Origin: Anaerolineales bacterium
GTDB taxonomy: Bacteria; Chloroflexota; Anaerolineae; Anaerolineales; Villigracilaceae
DNA: 5,112 nt
Direction: 5' to 3'
Assembly: GCA_028689195.1 (NCBI GenBank)
Contig: JAQTWR010000240.1
Coordinates: forward strand, 1 to 5,112
Positions 1 to 5,112 of this stretch are shown in pieces (the stretch's first letter is position 1; each line of letters opens with the position of its first letter). The translations under genes were made by a program, and so were the position numbers. The notes under the pieces are model-generated. The model was not told the origin of the DNA, did not search any database, and saw only the letters and a program-made list of their open reading frames with translations.

Positions 1-435
1 GTCAATCTTTAAGCCGTAAATATCGGCGAGTTCGATGATACGTTTGGAGACGCGATCTAAATCAGTGAGCGCGCCGCGCGAGGAGGGCAGACCGAGCGCG
101 ACATTCTCCGCTACAGTGAGCGACGGCACGAGCATGAAATGCTGATGAATCATGCCAATGCCCAGATTGATCGAATCAGTGGGAGATGAAATGCGGATGG
201 ATTTTCCGTTCAGCAAAATCTCGCCTTCGTCGGGGTGATATAAGCCATAGAGAATCTTCATCAACGTGCTTTTGCCCGCGCCGTTCTCACCCAACAGCGC
301 GTGAACTTCGCCGGACTTCACATCAAAATCAACGTGGTCGCTTGCCAGCACGCCGGGGAATTTTTTGGTAATGCCGCGCATTTCGAGGCGGTCAATTCGC
401 GTTCGACCGGAGGGGAGCAGATTCGATTCGGTCAT
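1..435 (-). CDS. BMP-type nucleoside ABC transporter ATPase, N-terminal part (cut by left edge)
   Basis: Cytoplasmic ATPase that would power the importer encoded just upstream. The 145 visible codons contain the first nucleotide-binding domain up to the start of its helical part: Walker A GENGAGKST at residues 49-57 and the Q-loop region MIHQHFMLVPSLTVAENVALG at about 95-115, with Gln98. This HQHF/SLTVAEN pattern is typical of the YufO/RbsA-like ATPases of BMP transporters, which usually carry two ABC domains in about 500 residues, so roughly 70 percent should lie beyond base 1. Signature, Walker B and H-loop are not in view. I chose the ATG at 433-435 (MTESN): an AGAGG at 445-449 sits 9 bases upstream, whereas the in-frame ATG at 442-444 directly abuts that motif. 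The gene lies 61 bases after the lipoprotein gene, with hairpins between. Identity as a BMP-transporter ATPase is strong; the ligand is unknown. Confidence 0.93.
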   Translation of the reverse strand, partial: MTESNLLPSGRTRIDRLEMRGITKKFPGVLASDHVDFDVKSGEVHALLGENGAGKSTLMKILYGLYHPDEGEILLNGKSIRISSPTDSINLGIGMIHQHFMLVPSLTVAENVALGLPSSRGALTDLDRVSKRIIELADIYGLKID

Positions 436-450
436 AAGAGCCATCCTCTT
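436..450 (-). promoter_or_regulatory. Small hairpin over the ATPase ribosome binding site
   Basis: On the minus strand AAGAG (450-446) and CTCTT (440-436) can pair across a GATGG loop. The Shine-Dalgarno-like AGAGG (449-445) lies mostly inside the stem and the stem ends directly before the start codon at 435. The rejected upstream ATG (444-442) sits in the loop. The pairing is seen in sequence; that it limits translation of the ATPase is inference, and a 5-bp stem is weak. Confidence 0.4.
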
Positions 451-454
451 GGGG

Positions 455-485
455 AGTGACAGTCACCATAAAGGTGACTGTCACT
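455..485. repeat. Perfect 13-bp inverted repeat between lipoprotein and ATPase genes
   Basis: Arms AGTGACAGTCACC (455-467) and GGTGACTGTCACT (473-485) are exact reverse complements around a 5-base ATAAA loop. Each arm itself contains an 11-base dyad of the form GTGAC-N-GTCAC. In the direction of the operon the stem is followed by CCCC, not a T run, so it is not a canonical intrinsic terminator for these genes; on the plus strand it is followed by TTTT (485-488). It starts 12 bases after the lipoprotein stop codon. It may be an mRNA-stabilising or attenuating intercistronic stem, or a protein-binding site; sequence alone does not decide. Confidence 0.85.
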
Positions 486-496
486 TTTATTACAAA

Positions 497-1567
497 TTAC
501 GGAAGCGTGATAGTGATTGTGCCGTCAATGATCCCTTGAATGGCGGCGTCGCCCAGGGCTTTGACTTCGGGCGCAAGATTATAGCCAGGATTGTATTCCA
601 TGACTTCGCCGTTGTTCTTAAGGTTGATGGCGAAAGATTCTCCGCCCAACGTGCCGGACTGAATCTTCGAGATCATCTCTTTCAAAATGATTTCCCAGTG
701 GTAAACCTGGCTGACAACCACGATCTCAGGAGCCAGAGAGGATTGATTGGCGTCACTGGCAAACCAGAGGACATTGCTGTCCTTGGCTTTGCCGATTGCG
801 CCGACGACCATCTGCGCAGTGCCTGTCAAGACGTCTGCGCCGTTGGAGATGTGCGTATTTGCAGCTTCTGCAGCCAGGGCAACATCGGAGAAGGAGCCGA
901 TATAGTTGACGTTTACTTTGACCGCGGGATCAGTCGCGGCAACGCCCTGCTTGAAACCTTCAACATAGAGTTTGGCGTCGCCGGTTTCGATCGGGGCAAC
1001 GATACCGATGGTCTTGCTTTTGGAAAGGGAGGCAGCCAGCACGCCGTTCACATAACCGCCTTCTTCAGAAGCTGCTTCATAAGCATAGATGTTGGGCAGC
1101 CCAAATGTATCGACAGTGGTGCCCCATGCAAAACTGGTTTCGGGAAAGTCGGGTGCGATTTCCTGCAAGGATGAACCATACTGCGAGCCGTGCGCGATAA
1201 CAAGGTTATAGCCCTGGGTGGCATAATCGCGAATGGCGGCGGCGGCATCGTCCACTTTGAACATACCTTCAGAGAATACGAACTCGAACTTGTCCGCGCC
1301 CATTTCATTCTGAATAGCAACCAACGCGTCATACATGCTTTGGCTGAACGCCATATCATTCTTGGCGCTGGGCATAATTACAGCCACGCGGAAAGGCTCC
1401 GCAACGACAGGCGCCTCGGTTGCGGCGGCGGGCGCTTCAGTAGCGGGTTGCGCAGGAGCTTCGGTAGCAACAGGTTTGGGGGCTTCAGTGGGTTTCGCTC
1501 CGCCGCACGCGCTCAGGATCAGTGCAAGCGCGACAACGAATGTAGCAATTTGTGTAAACTTTTTCAT
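497..1567 (-). CDS. BMP-family substrate-binding lipoprotein
   Basis: Extracytoplasmic solute receptor of an ABC importer, 356 residues. It begins with a lipoprotein signal peptide: MKK, a hydrophobic stretch to about residue 17, and lipobox LSAC with the lipidated Cys at 21. Residues 22-58 are a low-complexity Pro/Ala/Glu tether with four TEAP units. The periplasmic-binding-protein fold starts near residue 59 (FRVAVIMPSAKNDMAFSQSM). The segment around residues 115-150, with IAHGSQYGSSLQEIAPDFPE and FAWGT, is characteristic of the BMP (basic membrane protein/PnrA-like) family, whose known members bind purine nucleosides; some relatives bind other compounds. The start is supported by AGGAG at 1573-1577, 5 bases from the ATG. 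It lies 91 bases after permease 2 and precedes the ATPase. Ligand not determinable here; a nucleoside or nucleobase-like solute is the inference. Confidence 0.93.
   Translation of the reverse strand: MKKFTQIATFVVALALILSACGGAKPTEAPKPVATEAPAQPATEAPAAATEAPVVAEPFRVAVIMPSAKNDMAFSQSMYDALVAIQNEMGADKFEFVFSEGMFKVDDAAAAIRDYATQGYNLVIAHGSQYGSSLQEIAPDFPETSFAWGTTVDTFGLPNIYAYEAASEEGGYVNGVLAASLSKSKTIGIVAPIETGDAKLYVEGFKQGVAATDPAVKVNVNYIGSFSDVALAAEAANTHISNGADVLTGTAQMVVGAIGKAKDSNVLWFASDANQSSLAPEIVVVSQVYHWEIILKEMISKIQSGTLGGESFAINLKNNGEVMEYNPGYNLAPEVKALGDAAIQGIIDGTITITLP
1409..1489 (-). repeat. TEAP repeat tether within the lipoprotein gene
   Basis: Encodes four TEAP units at residues 27-30, 35-38, 43-46 and 50-53 of the lipoprotein, spaced 8, 8 and 7 residues apart. 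It is a flexible linker between the lipid anchor and the binding domain. Such TEAP-rich linkers are common in lipoproteins of Chloroflexota, which is the main taxonomic hint in the window. The repeated codons make this stretch prone to length change by slippage. Confidence 0.85.
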
Positions 1568-1658
1568 TTCTTCTCCTATTTCAGTTTGATTTTTTTTGAA
1601 AACCGATCCAATTTTGAATTATTTAGACTCTCTTTTGCGTGCCTCCTTATTTTTTTAT
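1568..1658 (-). other. AT-rich gap between permease 2 and lipoprotein genes, with an orphan Shine-Dalgarno-like AAGGAGG
   Basis: This is 91 bases of A/T-rich sequence on the minus strand, with A-tracts near 1651-1656 and 1591-1598. A strong AAGGAGG (1648-1642) appears just after the permease stop codon but no ATG, GTG or TTG follows at working distance, so it serves no visible gene. I see no hairpin typical of a terminator and no convincing -35/-10 pair, although the A-rich composition would allow an internal promoter. The true ribosome site for the lipoprotein gene is AGGAG at 1573-1577. Confidence 0.5.
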
Positions 1659-2591
1659 TTATTCCTCACGCTCAAAGGGTTTCGTCAACGCCGTTGGAGC
1701 GATCACCTTTGAAACGGTAGCAATCAAAACCAAGATCGTCAGAACGTAAGGCATCATCACTGCGAGTTCGGAGGGAATGGAAATGCCCAATACTTGAATC
1801 CACAATTGCAGCGAATTCACCATACTGAACAATAATGCGCCCACTAACACCCCGCCAGGACGCCATGCGCCAAAATAGACCAGCGCCACCGCGATAAATC
1901 CCAGCCCGCTGGTCATGTTCTGCTGGAAGACGTTAAGCAACGCGATGGAAAGCGACGCGCCCGCGAGACCGGACATCATCCCGCCGAAGATTATGGCGAA
2001 GTAGCGCACGCGCGCCACGCTCACCCCAAGCGAATCGGCTGCGTCTGGGTTTTCTCCCACCGCGCGGATTTTCAACCCAAGCGTGGTCTTATTCAACACG
2101 AACCACGCCAAAAGAACAAGGAAATACGAGCCATATACCAGAATGTTATGGTTGAAGAAAATTTCCCCGATCCCGGGGATTTTGCTCAAAAATGGGATGG
2201 CGATCTTTTGAAAACCATCCACGGTACGCACAGTGCCCATCATCTTTTGGAACAGCAAGTCACTCATGCCCAGCCCGAAAAGATAAAAACCAATGCCGCT
2301 GATGCCCTGCTCTGCGTGCAAGTTGACCGTGGCAAACGCCATTGCCAGCCCCATCGCCACGCCAACGATCATCGCCGCCAGCACGCCCAACCACAGGCTG
2401 CCGGTGTTCATCGCAACATAGAACGCAGCAAACGCGCCCAACAGCATTTGACCTTCGACGCCAAGATTCAACACGCCGCTGCGCTGGCTGAAAGTCTCAC
2501 CGATGGCGGCATATAAATACGGCGTAGCCAGCCGAATGCCCGAAGACAGAATCCCTATCAACACCGTAACTGTAAAGAGTTCTGAGATCAT
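1659..2591 (-). CDS. BMP-type (nucleoside) ABC transporter permease 2, YufQ-like
   Basis: Integral membrane subunit of 310 residues in the BPD_transp_2 family; it would pair with permease 1 to form the channel. The family hallmark NLGVEGQM is at residues 42-49, and a cytoplasmic loop LGLKIRAVGENPDAADSLGVSV near 171-192 is the expected contact with the ATPase. Hydrophobic stretches fit about eight to ten membrane helices, for example near 5-25, 50-90, 150-167, 196-220, 231-262 and 278-298. Length and pattern match the shorter permease of BMP transporters. Its ATG overlaps the stop codon of permease 1 as ATGA (2591-2588), so translation is probably coupled; GGAGG at 2599-2603 lies 7 bases upstream. 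A 91-base gap separates it from the lipoprotein gene. Intact, with no odd residues seen. Confidence 0.93.
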   Translation of the reverse strand: MISELFTVTVLIGILSSGIRLATPYLYAAIGETFSQRSGVLNLGVEGQMLLGAFAAFYVAMNTGSLWLGVLAAMIVGVAMGLAMAFATVNLHAEQGISGIGFYLFGLGMSDLLFQKMMGTVRTVDGFQKIAIPFLSKIPGIGEIFFNHNILVYGSYFLVLLAWFVLNKTTLGLKIRAVGENPDAADSLGVSVARVRYFAIIFGGMMSGLAGASLSIALLNVFQQNMTSGLGFIAVALVYFGAWRPGGVLVGALLFSMVNSLQLWIQVLGISIPSELAVMMPYVLTILVLIATVSKVIAPTALTKPFEREE

Positions 2592-3721
2592 GACTTTGCC
2601 TCCATAGGTCGATCTGGAGCGTCAGCCGGCGGTGGATTTTCCTTGTTCGCCTGTGCCAGGCGTTGACGCTGTCGTCTCCGGCGCAGGAATTCACTGCTGA
2701 CTACAAATACAACCACCAAACCGTTTAACGCGGTGATCAATGCCGAAGGCGCCTGCACCACGCGCTGCATTTGATTCGCGCCCACTAGCAATGCGCCGAA
2801 TAAAACAGACGCAAGGATTGACCATAACGGATGCAGCTGTCCGAATAACGCGGCAACGATTCCATTGAAACCAGAATTGCTGGTAAAGCCGGAAGCCGAA
2901 CCGTCGGTAATCATGCGGTAGTTAACGCCATAGACTTGAACCGCGCCAGCCAGCCCCGCAAACGCGCCGCTCAACAACAAAGCCATTACTATATAGCGCT
3001 GAACCTTGATCCCCGCATATTTGGAAGCCGATGGGTTCAATCCCACCGCGCGGATTCGATATCCGAGTGTGGTGCGCCATAACAGAATGTAAACCAGCAC
3101 AGCCAACGCCACGGCAATAATCAATCCAAAATGCAGGCGCGTGGGCGGCATCAATCGCGCCAGCCGGAAGGATTCAATCAATCTCGCCGTTTGGGGAATT
3201 TTGGAAGCCTTTTGAGCCTGAACAGGATCAATCATCGGTCCGCGCAGCATGAAGTTCATGATCTGCACGGCTATGGCATTCATCATCACCGTACTTAAAA
3301 TTTCGTTGACATTGAAATAGGCTTTAAGATAGCCGGGGATTCCACCCCAGATCGCGCCGCCCAAAAAGCCCGCAATCATCGCGGAAGTGATAACCAACCA
3401 GCCAGGCGCGTTTGTAAAGGTCAAGCCAACCCACGTTGCGAGCAGTCCGCCGATAATCATCTGTCCTTCGCCGCCGATGTTGATTACGTCGCCGCGGAAG
3501 GAGATGCAAATTCCAAGCGCGACAAGGAGCAGCGGCGTGGCTTTCACCAGCGTTTCGGCAAAAGCGTTCGTGCTGCCGAAGGCGCCATCCCATAGCGCGG
3601 CATACGCTTCAACGGGATTGACCTTAAGAAATAGAAGCATCACCGCGCCTACGGCAAGCGCGGCAAGCGTGGCTATGACGGGTAATAGGGCGTCGAAAAG
3701 CGCGCTTAATCTTGATCGCAT
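2588..3721 (-). CDS. BMP-type (nucleoside) ABC transporter permease 1, YufP-like
   Basis: Integral membrane subunit of 377 residues in the BPD_transp_2 family and the longer of the two permeases. A first helix at about 12-32 is followed by the VNPVEAYAALWDGAFGS segment common to this subfamily, a helix near 58-75, and the hallmark NIGGEGQM at 81-88. Further hydrophobic stretches lie near 92-130, 140-158, 197-215, 242-263, 283-325 and 338-353. The cytoplasmic loop GYRIRAVGLNPSASKYAGIKV (220-240) is the likely ATPase contact. The C-terminus is a charged tail with RRRRQRQR at 357-364 followed by a Pro-rich stretch, predicted to be cytoplasmic by the positive-inside rule. AGGAGG at 3733-3738 lies 11 bases before the ATG. 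It follows the regulator gene by 54 bases and overlaps permease 2 by four bases, so it is in one operon with both. Confidence 0.93.
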   Translation of the reverse strand: MRSRLSALFDALLPVIATLAALAVGAVMLLFLKVNPVEAYAALWDGAFGSTNAFAETLVKATPLLLVALGICISFRGDVINIGGEGQMIIGGLLATWVGLTFTNAPGWLVITSAMIAGFLGGAIWGGIPGYLKAYFNVNEILSTVMMNAIAVQIMNFMLRGPMIDPVQAQKASKIPQTARLIESFRLARLMPPTRLHFGLIIAVALAVLVYILLWRTTLGYRIRAVGLNPSASKYAGIKVQRYIVMALLLSGAFAGLAGAVQVYGVNYRMITDGSASGFTSNSGFNGIVAALFGQLHPLWSILASVLFGALLVGANQMQRVVQAPSALITALNGLVVVFVVSSEFLRRRRQRQRLAQANKENPPPADAPDRPMEAKS

Positions 3722-3727
3722 CGAAAT

Positions 3728-3741
3728 CTGATCCTCCTCAG
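3728..3741 (-). promoter_or_regulatory. Ribosome binding site of permease 1 in the loop of a small dyad
   Basis: On the minus strand CTGA (3741-3738) and TCAG (3731-3728) flank a GGAGGA loop that carries most of the Shine-Dalgarno sequence, 11 bases from the ATG at 3721. The long spacer is at the upper end of the usual range. The four-base stem is weak and may be chance; the ribosome site itself is likely real. Confidence 0.4.
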
Positions 3742-3775
3742 TATGGATTCGAGGGACAAACTGAAAACGGGCGCG

Positions 3776-4507
3776 TTAACTCCACGCCTGTACCAAACTC
3801 AAACGCAAAGCGGAATCGTCAAAATCGTTTATGCCAAACGCGAGGGGCAGGTTATTCTTTCCATAGAATGTGACTTGCAATTGCAAAATCGCCCTGCTAG
3901 ATTCGCCGCCGAAAAATTCGAGCGCCTCTGCGCTGATCAAAACCGAGCGGATGTCGGTGATGGCTGAAGCGATTTTCTGATGAAAATAGGTTTGAAAAAT
4001 ATCGCGGATATGGAGTTCGCCGTTGATGCTCTCGATGGGTTCGCGGAGCAGGGAAAACGGAATGACGTTATCAGCCAGAATAACCGCGCGCTGATCCGCA
4101 TAGAACAATCGGCGCAGACTGATGACTTCGTCGCCAATTCCTAACGCGAGCGCGAGCGCTTCTTTTTCGGTTGCGGGTCTGCACTCGATGGATAGCGGGC
4201 GGATGGTTGATTTGTAGCCGTTTCCCTCGATTAAGCATACCAAGTCCCATAAATTCCCCATGTGCGCGCTGGCTTCATGCGCCCGCGCATTGACATACGT
4301 GCCGTCCCCTTGTTTGCGCAAAATCAGACCTGTAGCCGCCAGTTTTGCAAGCGCCGTCCGCACTGTGGCGCGGCTGACTCCAAACTCTTCGGATAACTCG
4401 CTTTCCGAAGGCATTCGCCCCCCAGACGGATAAATACCCTCCCGAATTCTTTCCAGAAGGAGTTCGTCCACCTGATTGGAGACCGTTTTTGACTGAATAA
4501 AATTCAT
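3776..4507 (-). CDS. GntR-family transcriptional regulator, HutC/UTRA type
   Basis: DNA-binding regulator of 243 residues, probably controlling the transporter operon that follows. The N-terminal winged helix-turn-helix spans about residues 8-73, with the GntR hallmarks YPSGGRMPSESELSEEFGVSRATVRTALAKL and the wing GLILRKQGDGTYV. Residues about 93-238 form a UTRA ligand-binding domain, with the typical LALGIGDEVISLRRLFYADQ and ADNVIP segments; in this family a small effector there alters operator binding. The start is the first possible one: an in-frame TAA lies eight codons upstream and no other start codon intervenes. No clear Shine-Dalgarno precedes it, which fits low expression. It lies 54 bases before permease 1 on the same strand and 106 bases after the ECF ATPase gene. 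Effector unknown; the imported solute or a product of it is the natural guess. Repressor action is inferred from family habit. Confidence 0.92.
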   Translation of the reverse strand: MNFIQSKTVSNQVDELLLERIREGIYPSGGRMPSESELSEEFGVSRATVRTALAKLAATGLILRKQGDGTYVNARAHEASAHMGNLWDLVCLIEGNGYKSTIRPLSIECRPATEKEALALALGIGDEVISLRRLFYADQRAVILADNVIPFSLLREPIESINGELHIRDIFQTYFHQKIASAITDIRSVLISAEALEFFGGESSRAILQLQVTFYGKNNLPLAFGINDFDDSALRLSLVQAWS

Positions 4508-4531
4508 ATCATAGAAGGGAAGCGATTAGAG

Positions 4532-4545
4532 GACAGTCGTCTGAC
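4532..4545. promoter_or_regulatory. Imperfect 7+7 dyad in the regulator leader, candidate operator
   Basis: GACAGTC (4532-4538) and GTCTGAC (4539-4545) form an adjoining dyad with 5 of 7 pairs matched. It would fall at or just after the predicted transcription start of the regulator gene, a common place for GntR autorepression sites. It shares GACAGTC with the left arm of the inverted repeat at 455-485. It is not a clear match to the GT-N-TA-N-AC core known for HutC-type proteins, so assignment is tentative. Confidence 0.3.
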
Positions 4546-4551
4546 ATTTCA

Positions 4552-4581
4552 TTTTTACCCTGTTTGCCCATTCTGTTTCAA
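4552..4581 (-). promoter_or_regulatory. Candidate sigma-70-type promoter for the regulator/transporter operon
   Basis: On the minus strand a -35-like TTGAAA (4581-4576) is separated by 18 bases from a -10-like TAAAAA (4557-4552). Transcription would begin near 4545, leaving a leader of about 38 bases before the regulator ATG. The -10 match is only moderate. Position in the 106-base gap before the first gene of the operon supports it; transcription from the upstream ECF ATPase gene is an alternative. Confidence 0.4.
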
Positions 4582-4596
4582 GTGACATTTGTCACA
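4581..4596. promoter_or_regulatory. CRP/FNR-like dyad upstream of the regulator gene
   Basis: The plus strand reads AGTGACATTTGTCACA, that is GTGACA and TGTCAC as perfect 6-base arms around TT. On the minus strand this is TGTGA-N6-TCACT, one base from the TGTGA-N6-TCACA consensus of E. coli CRP. Its centre (4588.5) lies about 43 bases upstream of the predicted start near 4545, close to the usual class II activator position. The dyad is seen directly; binding by a CRP/FNR-family protein in this organism is inference. A GntR-type or other regulator could equally use it. Confidence 0.45.
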
Positions 4597-4613
4597 TTCT
4601 TTTGCCGCGCCGT

Positions 4614-5112
4614 TTATGGTTTTTCCAGCCCATGCGCGGTCAATAAATTTTCGTCGTCCAAAATATCTATCGTCAAGCCGTCTGCGACGATGCGCCCTTC
4701 GTCCATGACAAGGGTGCGCGGGAAGAGTTCTTTCACCAGCGCCATATCGTGCGTGGAGACCAGCATGGTGATGGGCAGCTCGCGCAGCAAGTTGATCAGC
4801 GAACGGCGCGCGCGGGGGTCAAGTCCCGCGGAGGGTTCGTCCAAAATCAAAATGCTGGGATTCATCGAGAGGACGGTTGCGATGGCGATTCGTTTTTTCT
4901 CTCCCATGCTGAGGTGATGCGACAGGCGGTCTTTGTATGCCGACATGCGAACCGCTTCGAGCGCAGAAGTTACGCGCGCGCGCACATCGGTTTCGGGCAA
5001 GCCCATGTGCAGCGGACCAAACGCAACGTCTTCGAAAACGGTTGGCGAAAATAATTGATCGTCGGGATTCTGAAAAACGATTCCCACCATCGAGCGGATG
5101 AGCGGAAGATTT
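4614..5112 (-). CDS. ECF-type (CbiO/EcfA-like) ABC transporter ATPase, C-terminal part (cut by right edge)
   Basis: ATPase subunit of an energy-coupling-factor importer, a class that takes up cobalt, nickel or vitamins. The 165 visible residues begin after Walker A, which lies outside the window; the reading frame is open to base 5112, so the first Met in view (codon at 5088-5090) is internal, not the start. Visible elements, numbered from the first whole codon: Q-loop VFQNPDDQLFSPTVFEDVAFGP with Gln14, signature LSMGEKKR starting at 67 (Met in place of the usual Gly, a common variant in this family), Walker B LILDEPSAGLDP at 88-99, and the H-loop VSTHDM with His at 121. The NPDDQLF segment is diagnostic for CbiO/EcfA proteins. 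The C-terminus ends HGLEKP. The substrate cannot be told without the membrane S component, which should lie beyond the right edge. No clear terminator separates it from the regulator gene. Confidence 0.92.
   Translation of the reverse strand, partial: NLPLIRSMVGIVFQNPDDQLFSPTVFEDVAFGPLHMGLPETDVRARVTSALEAVRMSAYKDRLSHHLSMGEKKRIAIATVLSMNPSILILDEPSAGLDPRARRSLINLLRELPITMLVSTHDMALVKELFPRTLVMDEGRIVADGLTIDILDDENLLTAHGLEKP

Noticed and set aside
442..444. Alternative upstream ATG for the ATPase gene (MALMTES)
   Set aside because: The AGAGG motif directly abuts it with no spacer, whereas it is well spaced from the ATG at 433-435.
455..485. Intrinsic terminator for the lipoprotein gene
   Set aside because: In the direction of transcription the stem is followed by CCCC rather than a T run, and the ATPase needed by the same importer follows. 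It would fit a terminator only for plus-strand transcription, where no gene is seen.
365..1174. Plus-strand open frame of 269 codons
   Set aside because: It lies antisense to the lipoprotein and ATPase genes, whose family motifs are unmistakable. The translation is Cys/His/Asp-rich with no recognisable motif or domain, and it looks like a shadow of codon bias.
1568..1658. Internal promoter for the lipoprotein gene
   Set aside because: The stretch is A/T-rich, but I could not find a -35 and -10 pair with acceptable spacing; TTGGAT is not followed by a fitting -10.
1190..1720. Plus-strand open frame of 176 codons across the lipoprotein start region
   Set aside because: It is antisense to the signal peptide, tether and part of permease 2; no family motif and no convincing ribosome site.
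5088..5090. ATG as the true start of the ECF ATPase
   Set aside because: The frame stays open to the window edge and the protein would lack Walker A; the residues upstream (NLPLIRS) continue the expected family sequence.

Overview
The window holds one co-directional block of six genes, all on the minus strand, so reading order runs from high to low coordinates. Both end genes are cut by the window edges. No RNA gene, mobile element, CRISPR array or plus-strand gene could be supported, and no gene-free gap exceeds about 110 bases. The lipoprotein (LSAC lipobox followed by a spacer of four TEAP units), the lack of any outer-membrane system and the mid-range base composition suggest a Chloroflexota bacterium, probably of the Anaerolineae. 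This is an inference from style, not from a marker gene.

Layout in reading order: (1) the C-terminal part of a CbiO/EcfA-type energy-coupling-factor ATPase (5112 to 4614); (2) a 106-base gap with a candidate promoter and two dyads, one of them resembling a CRP/FNR-type site; (3) a GntR-family regulator of the HutC/UTRA type (4507 to 3776); (4) two BPD_transp_2 permeases of the BMP/nucleoside type (3721 to 2588 and 2591 to 1659) that overlap by the four bases ATGA; (5) a BMP-family substrate-binding lipoprotein (1567 to 497); (6) a 61-base gap holding a perfect 13-bp inverted repeat and a smaller hairpin over the ribosome binding site; (7) the first 145 codons of a YufO-type ABC ATPase (435 to 1), which continues past the left edge.

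Together genes 3 to 7 form a complete ABC importer of the BMP type (binding protein, two unlike permeases, one ATPase that is normally a double-domain protein) led by its likely regulator. Family knowledge points to a purine or other nucleoside, or a related nucleobase-like compound, as substrate; the exact ligand cannot be read from sequence. The lipoprotein would capture the solute outside the membrane, the permease pair would form the channel, and the ATPase would drive transport. The UTRA domain of the regulator would sense a small molecule, plausibly the imported solute or a product of it.

Most of this is an ordinary transporter operon. The items most worth a second look are in the gaps: GTGAC/GTCAC-type dyads that occur both upstream of the regulator and between the lipoprotein and ATPase genes, and the tandem hairpins that may set the ratio of binding protein to ATPase. 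I did not find evidence of an undescribed system.
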